DNA of 37,378 nucleotides from Priapulus caudatus (lineage: Eukaryota; Priapulida; Priapulimorpha; Priapulimorphida; Priapulidae), in NCBI RefSeq assembly GCF_000485595.1, contig NW_014577313.1, positions 287,314-324,691 of the forward strand, read 5' to 3'. Within the stretch, counting starts at the first letter, position 1; each line of letters starts with the position of its first letter. A program made the translations under genes and the position numbers. The notes under the pieces were generated by a model. It ran no database searches. It saw nothing but the letters and a program-made list of their open reading frames with translations, and was not told where the DNA came from. Of the stretch, positions 29,526 to 37,378 are shown one piece after another.

Positions 29526-29696
29526 GTCCAATCGCAATTTTGCGTGGGAACGGATCGGGGCCGCTTTCCTGCAGTCCCGCGTTGTCTGTGCAGCAGGAGC
29601 TGCCGCGCGTTCGTTCGTGGCGCCGAACGCATGAGAGGTGCTTTCCTCCTCCCTGTGTGGCTTGTAGTGTAATCAGTCAGGCAATGGAACACGCGC

Positions 29697-30920
29697 GTTC
29701 ATTTGTGGGACGCCCTACCGTATCTACGCGTACGGCGTGTGGTGTATTCGGTGAGCTTCCCGCGCAAGGGAGGAGGATGTGAGCGCGGCAGCACATGTAC
29801 ATATCCTTACCTGGAGAAAAACGCCCCGTGAATGCAAAGTTTGTTGTTGTTGTAGTATAAGGTCATATCGAGGCACTTATTTATCATAAGCTACGACGTG
29901 CCGAAGCAACCAACTGCATTACGTTGAGTAATATTATCAGATTTCAATTTGTCTTGTAAAATAATTTTGTTTCAGTAAATAATTTTTATTTATCTTGAAA
30001 TTAAATTATTTTACACAAAGTGCTTACAAGTATGAGAAAAATATGAGCTAAAGAATATTGGTTTTGTCAGAAATACCACAATGTTGAGTATAGTCGAATT
30101 AATAGTAAATGTGGCAGATGCTTATTCAATTCTTATATTCATAGATGTGTTGTTTCGTTTTATGTAAAATGGCTCTCTGCAGAATTATAACTATGTCAGC
30201 CTAATTAGGAAATCCCCAATAAGTGTGGTGATAACTCGAAACCACTTAAGTTGGAAAGAGGAGGCACCTTTACAAGAAGTAGAACTAATTTTTAGTAAAT
30301 CTTGGGGCTATGGAATATAATTGTAAAGAAATAATAAGGAGGACGAGAGTGAGAAAAGAAGAAGAGAAAATATGCAAAGAAAAGAGGGCAGGGAAGGAGC
30401 GTGAGAGAGCAAGAGTGGGAACAAAAGAGCACTGTTGAAAGGAAAGTGGTGGGAGAGACCGACTGGATTTGTGGACAGTGGATGTAACATTTACCTTACT
30501 AATAGTATTCAACTATTCAGCTATAGTATTCAGCTAGTGAGGGTTTAAAGGATAAAGAACCAGGAGACAATTAACAATCATTTATTAGTTAATGTATTTT
30601 TCCATGATGCAGTGGTGCTGAACGTGACATTGAATTGTACATTTCAGGAATTATTCTCCTACTGAGAAATGTTGATAATAATCATATTCTTGCTCATTTA
30701 TCTGATACAATATAATTTACAAAGTGGTCCTTAATATACCATTCCATTATCGCCAGACATCGATATATGTGTGTAGGAATAACAGCAGCAGCATGGCAAG
30801 CTGTTCTTGTACGTGGTCTCTGCTGTTTACTTGTTGTAGCTGAGGATATGTGTGTTCATGAGAATGTACACAAACATTCATGTACATGTATACATGTGTG
30901 TACAGGTACACATACTTAGG
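29697..30920. other. Flank downstream of AP3B, no gene seen
   Basis: AT-rich single-copy-looking sequence with no exon I recognise on either strand. A GAG/GAAAG-rich purine stretch lies at 30340-30450. This is probably the true 3' flank of AP3B up to about 30.92 kb, where a MITE-type end AGGGTCTATGTCC (30926) is followed by intronic minisatellite. Confidence 0.55.
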
Positions 30921-30950
30921 CTGAGAGGGTCTATGTCCCCCAGGGTAATA

Positions 30951-31160
30951 GGAACACGTACCCACCCCTTCTCACCACTGTTCTGTATATAGTCAAACCT
31001 GTGTGAGTGGGTAGGAACACGTACCCACCCCTTCTCACCACTGATCTGTCTGCAGTCAAACCTGTGTTAGTGGGTAGGAACACGTGCCCACCCCTTCTCA
31101 CCACTGTTCTGTATACAGTCAAACCTGTGTTAGTGGGTAGGAACATGTATTCTGTTCCGT
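30951..31160 (+). repeat. 62-64-bp minisatellite GGAACACGTACCCACCC
   Basis: Three full units start near 30951, 31013 and 31077, plus a partial one. Each reads GGTAGGAACACGTGCCCACC, then CCTTCTCACCACTG, then GTCAAACCTGTGTTAGTG. The unit start GGTAGGAACACGTG is also the donor of AP3B exon 10 (37179-37192), whose intron continues with the same repeat. This supports true adjacency of the two regions. Confidence 0.85.
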
Positions 31161-31199
31161 TACCATGGTTACAGACAAACCTGTGCTGGCAGAATCCTT

Positions 31200-31385
31200 T
31201 ATAGACACATGTCTGTGTATGAAACTTTGGTCATTTCCCCTAACAGGCAGCTATACAGTTAAACCATCTTGATAGAACAAATATCTATTGGGAGCACTTT
31301 TGGCATTTCCTTTAAGAAGTATCCATACAGTGAAACAACATCTATAGAACGAACACCTGTCCGTTAAGTAGGCTCTTGGCTGTGT
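31200..31385 (+). repeat. Dispersed modular repeat before exon 11
   Basis: CAGTTAAACCATCTTGATAG, CAGTGAAACAACATCTATAG and ACACCTGTCCGTTAAG modules, the same family as 14215-14455 and the reverse copy at 1730-1850. Confidence 0.5.
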
Positions 31386-31435
31386 AGTAAGATGTAGTTG
31401 TGGCTGACGACTCGCTCGTCATTTCATATTCGCAG

Positions 31436-31656
31436 AGGCCGTCGTGGCCGAGAGCGTCGTCGTTGTCAAAAAGCTCCTACAGATGGAGCCGTCGAAACAC
31501 AAGGACATCATCGTGCACATGGCAAAGCTCGTTGACAAGATCGCCGTGCCGATGGCGCGCGCGAGCATCCTGTGGCTGATCGGCGAGTACGCCGAGAGGG
31601 TTCCTAAGATTGCTCCGGACGTGTTGCGCAAGGTTGCCAGGAGCTTTGTGAACGAG
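31436..31656 (+). CDS. AP3B: AP3B exon 11 (trunk), out of order
   Basis: 221 nt: (E)[16 protein letters not shown], then [33 protein letters not shown] and [14 protein letters not shown]. Strongly conserved AP-3 beta trunk. Acceptor TTCGCAG, donor GAG|GTAGAG. It starts with 2 nt that pair with the 1-nt carry of exon 10 at 37179 to give Glu after SNRD, exactly as in the family. Exon 10 nevertheless lies 5.4 kb downstream. The frame is intact. Confidence 0.95.
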
Positions 31657-32620
31657 GTAGAGAGTAGGAGAGAGAGGGGAGAGGGAGAGAGAGAGAGGAG
31701 AGAGAGACGGAGGAGACTGAGAGAGAGAGACGGAGAGAAGGAGAGAGAGAGCAGACGAGAGAGAGAGAGAGAGGAGAAGCGAGAGAGAGAGAGGAGGAGG
31801 AGGAGAGAGAGAGGAGAGAGATGCAGAGAGAGAGATCGGAGATGAGCGGAGAGGTAGCAGGAGAGAGAGAGAGAGACGCAGAGAGAGAGAGAGGAGAGGA
31901 GAGGAGTAGAGAGGAGAGAGAGAGAGAGAGAGAGAGAGATGATGACAGAGACAGAGAGAAGAGAGAGAGAGAGGAGAGGAGAGAGAGAGAGGAGAAGAGA
32001 AAGGAGAGGAGAAGATCAGGTGAAGATGAGAGGAGGAGAGAAGAGAGAGAGAGAGAGAGAGGAGGAGAAGAGAGAGAGAGAGGAGAGAGAGAGAGGAGGA
32101 GATGAAAGAGAGGTAGACTGACGATGAGAGAGAGACGAGAGAGAGAGATGAGAGAGAGAGAGACGAGAGAGAGAGACAGAGAGAGAGATCGAGAGAGAAG
32201 AGAGAGAGATCCGAAGGAGAGAGAGAGAGAGAAGAGGAGAGAGGGGAGAAGAGAGATAGAGAAAAGACGAGAGCAGAGAGAGACAGAGAGAAGTGAGAGA
32301 TATGAAGAGAGCAAAGAGAGACAGAGTGACGAGAAGCGAAGAGAGACAAGAGGCAGAGTGAGAGAGAGAGTAGACAGAGAGGAGAGATGAGACGGGAGGG
32401 AGGGCAGACAGGGACAAGGGATTGAGAGGGAGAGAGGAGAAAAGAGAGACAAAGAGAGAAAGAATGAGGAGAGAGAGGGAGAGCAAAAGCGAGACCAATA
32501 GATGAGAGATAAAAACAAGAGACAAAGGCCAGAGGGACGAGAGAGGGAAGAAAGATAGATAGAGAGAGAGTTGAGACAAGGAGAGAGAGAGAGATTTAAA
32601 AGGGGGGGGGAAACCGGTTT
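31657..32620. repeat. (GA)n purine tract, ~960 bp
   Basis: Almost pure GAGAGA/GGAGA sequence starting at the exon 11 donor. Long open frames on both strands (Arg/Glu on plus, Ser/Leu on minus, up to about 300 codons) are low-complexity artefacts. Tracts like this are hard to sequence and assemble, and this one marks the change from clean to indel-rich sequence. Confidence 0.93.
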
Positions 32621-32736
32621 AGTGAGTTAGCCTATAGAGAGATGTACGTCTCGAGCGATCAAAGAGAACACGCCTGTACCGTGTAACCCGCCCGCGCATC
32701 TCACTCCCCCCACCCCCTGCACAGCACATTTGGCAG

Positions 32737-33018
32737 CCAGAGCGAAGAAGTTCTACGACTCGTCGCGAGGACGACTCCGGGCGGCGACAACACACTCGAC
32801 GCGGGCGACGACGCCCGAGGGGCCGCCCGCGCGCGCTCTCACGATGGACGCGGACCACCGCGCTGCTGCTGCGCAACGCCAAGCCGCTGCGCAGAGCCGC
32901 AGACGCCAGCCGTCGTGATGCGGCGTCGCCGCAGTGTACCACCACGTCGCGCGAGAAGACGAGGTCGGGCTCGTCGCTGAAGGCGCCGCGTCGTGCGGCT
33001 TGGCTGCGCAGTCACAGC
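32737..33018 (+). CDS. AP3B: AP3B exon 7, frame-disrupted copy
   Basis: Pieces in different frames match one AP-3 beta trunk region: AKKFYDSS, then TMDADHR and an RNAKPL-type stretch, then fragments around VYHHVA, then a LLRSHR-like end (CTGCGCAGTCACAG). Reading it needs several single-base frame shifts. The acceptor is CACAG at 32724 or GGCAG at 32736. It should carry 2 nt into exon 8. The frame breaks look like sequencing errors rather than decay, since similar indels fill the neighbouring non-coding DNA. Confidence 0.7.
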
Positions 33019-33960
33019 GTGACGCAGGTCACAGGCGAGGTGCAGAGTGACAGGTGAGCGTCACAGGTGCAGGTACAAGAGTTGACAGGTGCACGCGTCA
33101 CAGGGGATGGTCGGCCGAAGTGACAGGTGAAGGTCACAGCTGTAGGCGATGGTGAGCGGTGGCGTCAGCTGTGAGGTGAAAGAAGTGTGACAGCGTGAGC
33201 GTTGCAGGAAGTGACAGGTGAGGTGAAGAGCTGACAGGTGCAGGCTCACAAGGTGAGGTGCGGGGGAGGCCAGCGGTTTGCAGGCAGTGGAACAGGTGAG
33301 GTGAGGAGTGACAGGGTGAGTTGTGAGTAAGTGGACAGCGTTGAGGTCACAGGTGAGGCTGAAGAAGAGTGACAGTGAGGCTGAGGGAGTGACAGGTGAG
33401 GTGAGAAGTGACAGGTGAGGTCACAGGTGAGGTGAAGAAGAGTGACAGGTGAGGCAGGAGGGGCTGGGAATGACAGGTGGAGGCAGTTATGGGGTGAGGG
33501 AGTGGAGGTTAGGTCACAGGTGCGGAGGTGAGGGGTGACAGGTTGAGCGTCACAGATTAGTGTGAGAGTGACAGTGTTGAGGGTTCACAGGTGAGGTGAA
33601 GTGATCACGGCGGAGACTGGGTGTGGCGGACTTTGTTGAGTGATCACAGGTCGAGACGGTGTGTGTGCGGTCGTGAGTGGTGATCACAGCGTTGAGACGG
33701 GGAGCTGTGGCGGCCCGTGAGTGCATCACAGGTGAGAATGGGGTGTGTGCGGAACACACGTGCAGCTGCAGTCACAGGTGAACGGGCCGTGGCGGGTGAG
33801 TAGATCCACAGGTGACGACGAGGGGCTGTGGGCAGGGTGAGTGATCACAGGCTGAAGACGGGGTTGTGGCGGTCTCGAGTCGAGTTGACTTACAGGTGAG
33901 ACGGGGGAGGGGTGTTGGCGTGAGTGGAGTGATCCCAAGCGCTGAGACAGATGAGTGTGC
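33019..33960 (+). repeat. CAGGTGAGGT(GA) minisatellite after exon 7
   Basis: Dozens of degenerate GTCACAGGTGAGG and GTGACAGGTGAGGTGAAG units, passing into GTGAGTGATCACAGGTGAGACGGGG units after about 33590. The first units continue directly from the exon 7 end CACAG with its GTGA donor, so the array appears to be built from the exon-intron boundary. Confidence 0.75.
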
Positions 33961-34130
33961 AGGATGAGTGTCGGAGAGAAGTCACCTCACCCTCTACCAG
34001 CTTATTTTCAGTGGACCCTTTCTAACCAGCTGTATCCTTGCCCCCTTCACCCTCCACTAGCTCACCGCTTACATTGCACTAGCCCACCCTCACTGCTCAC
34101 TGCATACAAAACCCGTATTGTTTCTTGCAG

Positions 34131-34190
34131 GTTAATGTCAGCGGTCGCTGCCAGTAAGACATCGCTACCAGGTGACGACGACTGCGCAAT
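34131..34190 (+). CDS. AP3B: AP3B exon 8, damaged duplicate
   Basis: Aligns to 20439-20493 after the same TTTCTTGCAG acceptor, but with inserted and deleted bases that break EIQSVVLSNIATM. Position relative to exons 7, 9 and 10 is correct here, so this is probably the true location with poor base accuracy. Confidence 0.65.
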
Positions 34191-36556
34191 GCGTGAGAGC
34201 ACTTCAGTTTCACACGCCGTGTCACGGTCGTCGGCTCGCCGGCCTTCTTACGCGCCGCGAGAGCACTACGCGCGCAGGGGCCCAGCGCGGCGAGAGGATT
34301 GCGCGCTAGAGGGCCAGCAGCGCGGTACGCGCCGCTGCCCTCTCGGTCGCACGCTCCGCGGCCGGCCACGCGCGTTGTGCGCAATTCGTCTTAACACCTC
34401 TTGGCATTTCAGAATCGCTAGGAGGTAGTGTAGCAGCAGCGCAAACACACGCGTGTACATGGGTAAGCAGACTCGTAAACGACGGACGCAGCACTCGTCC
34501 GGCGCAGGCATAAACAACACTCTAGATTGGCTGCTGGTCCGATAGTGGCGAGCATTGTCGTTCGCCATCTCCTTCGCTCTCTCCTTCTCCTCGACGATAC
34601 GCTTATTTTTCTATCTAGCCATGTGTGAGTCTGCTGCTAACTGTCGTCTCCCTGTACTCGTCGTCGCCACGGTAAACACCCCAGCGTGAGACTACGGGCG
34701 TAGATGACCGCCACGAGTTCGCTCGCTCGTGGCCGAGGAAATTAACATGGCAATACCTATCGTTGAACATTCATAATGCTTTAACCATGTAGCGCGTAGT
34801 AGGGTACCAGTAGTAGGCAGTAGAAATTAGGTACACGTACAGCTCAAGCACTTCCCAGCTTCTGATAACCCATCAGATTAATCTTCTTATCCGTAACACC
34901 GAGTGCGCAAGCGCGGGTGAGCTGCGCCTATAAAGAGCGTGGGGGGCTTGTGGTGTAGGGTTTCTTCCTCGTTGTTCTCGGTGCGCTGTGGGTTCGTACG
35001 TGCCGACGGTATGGTGCGACGCTATTGAACTACGTCCCCTCCCATCTTCCCTCCCGTCTGTATATGTTATTAGTCTGGCCCCCTGTCTTATTGGTCCCTT
35101 CCTTACTTACTGTGGCCATTTCAAAAATTCTGACTTGATTCTGCAATGAACTGCCCAATGGTTGGTCCTACTTACTTGTGGCATTTCAAAATCTGACTGC
35201 TGTCCACTGCAATGAATTTGCAAGTGCGTTGTCCTTCAAATAATACCGTTTTGTTATTACCGTGTCCCTTGCTCACCCACATTAAAAGTGTTGATGCAAA
35301 AAGTATGTTGCCCCGCATTCACCCCTCCTTTTTGGAGGTAGCCGTTGGATGTGGATTGCCACGGCTGAATGCTCGTCAACTTGCATGTGTGCCCAAGGTT
35401 TTGTTTAAATCGAAGGTAAAACTTGCCGCTGCCTTAAATAATTTCAATTTTGACCCCTTGAGCTGAGACGTGTTGTGGTTGTAATGTGAGACATCGTCAA
35501 ACTCTTCCATCGCCATGTAGTCTCACATGTGCGCAACGCACGCACGCACGCATGCGCAGCGGTTCGACTTTGCACGCGGGATTCTGCTCCACCTCATGAC
35601 ATGCGCGACTGTCTGGTTGCACGCGGGGAAGCAGCGTGGCTTGAACAAACACTGTCAACACTTCAATCACTAACACTGCGTCTTTGGTGGCTGCGCTATG
35701 TGTGTATTTGTGTGTGGGTGTGTGTGTGTGTCGTGCCGTTGCCGTGCCGTGCGTTGCGTCTGGTGAAGTGCGTTGCGTGCCTCTGGGCTGGGTAGTCCAG
35801 GGTTATGTTCGTACTGTCTCGTATATGTTTTCATTGAGTATTGGCGATCAACAGTTTATCGCAGACAGCATACATCTATGGATCATTCTGATCTAGTCAA
35901 TCATGAATGAAACAGTAACGTACTGTTAATGTATGTCATCTTTGAGCTCCGTGATATTTCAATTAAATGTAATGCTATCTATAGCCTATTTATGCATATG
36001 GTGATAAGTATATGTATTTTTGTAACATGTATATGTAATGTATGTAATGCTTTATGTAGGTGTGTGTGTGTGTGGGTGTGTCTACGTGCCGTGTGCTTAT
36101 ACTATTATGTATGTATGCTTATCTATGTGTAAATAAGCTGTAAAATCTGCTATTTAAAGGTAAGTCTGGAGATAATTACCTTAGATAATGCTAACATGCA
36201 TCCGGTTACTATGTAACTAGTCACTCTTTATGTATCCCCGCGGGCAACATCTCACATCATTATCAACATGTTACGGCTCATAACCCTGTACCATTACAAT
36301 TATAACAATTACCATTACATAACCTTGGGCATATTCATAACACCCAGTGTCTACTGTATGGATGAGAATCACCGTGGAAACCATCGGTAAAAAGCTGTAA
36401 CCATGGCAAACGTCGCACAGAACATGTCTTGCTGAGGTCTGTGTCTGGCAGTAACCGTGGTAACTGTGGCCTACGTTGACTGAAAAGCAGAGTCCTTGCT
36501 GCGCATTCTCGTGTGCGCGCGCTATCTGTGCGTAAACCATGTCGACGCCGTTGCAG

Positions 36557-36695
36557 AGCTATGTTTGAGCCGTACCTGAAGAGCTTCTTTGTGCGGCCGA
36601 TGGATCCGACCACATCAAGCCTGCTGGAAGCTTGCGAGATTCTACACGAAACTGCGCCACTAAGCCAGCATCGGCAATCATCTCAGGAATTTCAT
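36557..36695 (+). CDS. AP3B: AP3B exon 9, full-length but noisy copy
   Basis: Contains FEPYLKSFFVRPMDPT in one frame, then shifts before an ILTNLATKAS-like and LREFH-like end, finishing TTTCAT|GTGAGC. Unlike 22703-22796 it extends past the breakpoint to a donor, and it continues to exon 10 (TYVASSD) as expected. An extra T after AGC and other indels interrupt the frame. Confidence 0.75.
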
Positions 36696-36734
36696 GTGAG
36701 CATCTCTTCTCATCTGCTCTGTCTGCTCTCTTGA

Positions 36735-37012
36735 CGTAGTCGTTCGTCCGTCCTTCGTCTGCTCCATCTGTCTTCTCTTTCCTTTATCGCACCTCCTTCT
36801 CTCTTCTCTCTCTCTCTGCTTCTCTCTCTCATCTCTCTCCTCTTCTACTCTCTTCTTCTCCTCTCTTCCTCTTCCCTCTCTCCCTCTCTCTGCCTCTCTC
36901 TCTTCTTATCTATCTCTCTCTACTCTCTCTCGGCCCCCTCTTCTCCTCCTCTCTCTCTCTCTTCTCTCTTTCTCTCTCTCTATCTCTCTTTCTATTTCTC
37001 ACTCTCTACATG
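36735..37012. repeat. (CT)n tract
   Basis: TCTCTCTC and CTTCT-rich polypyrimidine sequence filling the intron between exons 9 and 10. Confidence 0.9.
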
Positions 37013-37046
37013 GCAGTACATCTACTGTATGTCTCTCTTCCCACAG

Positions 37047-37179
37047 ACGTATGTAGCGAGCTCCGATAAGGACTTTGTAGCAGCGACGATCCAGGCGATC
37101 GGACGATGTGCCAGCACCATCTCCGAATGTACGGAGACGTGTATGAACGGCCTGGTCAGCCTCATGTCGAACAGAGACG
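37047..37179 (+). CDS. AP3B: AP3B exon 10 (trunk)
   Basis: 133 nt: [16 protein letters not shown], then [16 protein letters not shown] and [12 protein letters not shown] plus 1 nt. Conserved AP-3 beta helices (the A-A-T-I-Q-x-I-G-R-C-A motif). Acceptor TCCCACAG, donor GACG|GTAGGA. The frame is intact, unlike its neighbours. The carry G fits exon 11 (31436), which lies upstream in this window. Confidence 0.95.
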
Positions 37180-37378
37180 GTAGGAACACGTGCCCACTCC
37201 TTCTATCACCACTCAATATGAGTACAGTTCAATACCTGTGTTAGTGGCGTAGCGAACACCCGCGTCCCACTCCTTCTCACCATGATCCTGTATGCATCAA
37301 ACCTGTGTTAGTGCGGTTAGCCGAACACTGCATCCACTCCTTTCTCACCACTTGATCTGTGTGCAGTCAAACCTGTGT
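37180..37378 (+). repeat. 62-bp minisatellite at the right edge (noisy)
   Basis: GGTAGGAACACGTGCCCACTCC followed by two more units of CTTCTCACCA / GTCAAACCTGTGTTAGTG-type with indels. Same unit as 30951-31160, where the array leads to exon 11. Confidence 0.8.

Larger units (their letters stand above)
22797..29696. repeat. Hinge/ear block, copy 2 (6.90 kb)
   Basis: Second copy of 13204-20070 in the same orientation. Between 23668 and 26784 I saw no difference from copy 1. On the right it continues from GAACACGCGC (29687-29696) into unique flanking sequence rather than the GTGAGT minisatellite, so copy 2 probably has the authentic 3' flank. On the left it is fused into the middle of exon 9. 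Confidence 0.93.
33590..36695. repeat. Indel-rich copy of 20071-22796
   Basis: Follows the clean segment throughout (minisatellite, exon 8, intron with GT repeats, exon 9) but with frequent one-base insertions and deletions, far denser than the differences between the two hinge/ear copies. Uncorrected long reads would produce this pattern. Confidence 0.88.

Noticed and set aside
13204-29696. Two functional tandem AP3B paralogues
   Set aside because: The second block lacks the N-terminal exons, one junction is in mid-exon, and only one 5' end exists. A complete second gene is not supported.
31477-32579. Long Ser/Leu-rich (minus) and Arg/Glu-rich (plus) open frames up to about 300 codons
   Set aside because: They lie entirely in a (GA)n tract, where most frames lack stops. 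There is no domain, and the region is intronic to AP3B.

Overview
The window is animal genomic DNA: short exons with GT-AG introns, abundant microsatellites, minisatellites and small DNA transposons, and no bacterial-style operons. The species cannot be named from the sequence. Protein sequence and repeat content suggest an invertebrate metazoan (vertebrate-type TTAGGG telomere-like repeats, cut-and-paste transposons). Two genes are recognisable, both in endosomal/secretory membrane traffic. On the minus strand is the 5' part of a SCAMP gene (secretory carrier-associated membrane protein; exons 5781-5725, 4983-4791, 2164-2036, 1705-1549, continuing off the left edge). On the plus strand is the beta subunit of the AP-3 adaptor complex (AP3B), whose start codon is at 6036. 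The two start codons are 254 bp apart, head to head, across a probable shared promoter with a CCAAT box, a TCACGTGA E-box and a YY1-like site.

Layout. 1-5781: SCAMP exons with repeat-rich introns, including an old inverted-repeat element near 2.69-3.46 kb. 5782-6035: divergent promoter. 6036-12526: AP3B exons 1-6 in correct order. The 4.2-kb first intron holds a palindromic MITE split by a decayed hAT transposon, a 930-bp foldback element with 8-bp target duplications, and a second MITE copy. 13204-20070: AP3B hinge and ear exons through the stop codon. 20071-22796: two trunk exons that belong upstream of the hinge. 22797-29696: a second, almost identical hinge/ear block. 29697-30950: gene-free flank. 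30951-31656: a minisatellite and another trunk exon. 31657-32620: purine tract. 32637-37378: four more trunk exons, mostly in sequence full of single-base indels; 33.6-36.7 kb is a noisy copy of 20.1-22.8 kb.

The AP3B exons are therefore out of protein order: 1-6, then 12-19, 8-9, 12-19 again, 11, 7, 8, 9, 10 (numbered here in protein order). Splice phases show that exon 10 (37047-37179) joins exon 11 (31436-31656) even though it lies downstream of it. One junction falls inside a coding exon. Block edges fall in CT, GA or minisatellite sequence, and two stretches of trunk/hinge coding sequence are missing. The simplest reading is one AP3B gene whose repeat-rich introns were mis-assembled, with two haplotypes or read sets laid end to end and part left unpolished. 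A real rearrangement is less likely but not excluded.

The main biological observations are the tight AP3B-SCAMP divergent pair, tandem repeats that appear to have grown from exon-intron boundaries and carry decoy splice sites, and the nested transposons of AP3B intron 1. I found no new enzymatic or defence system.
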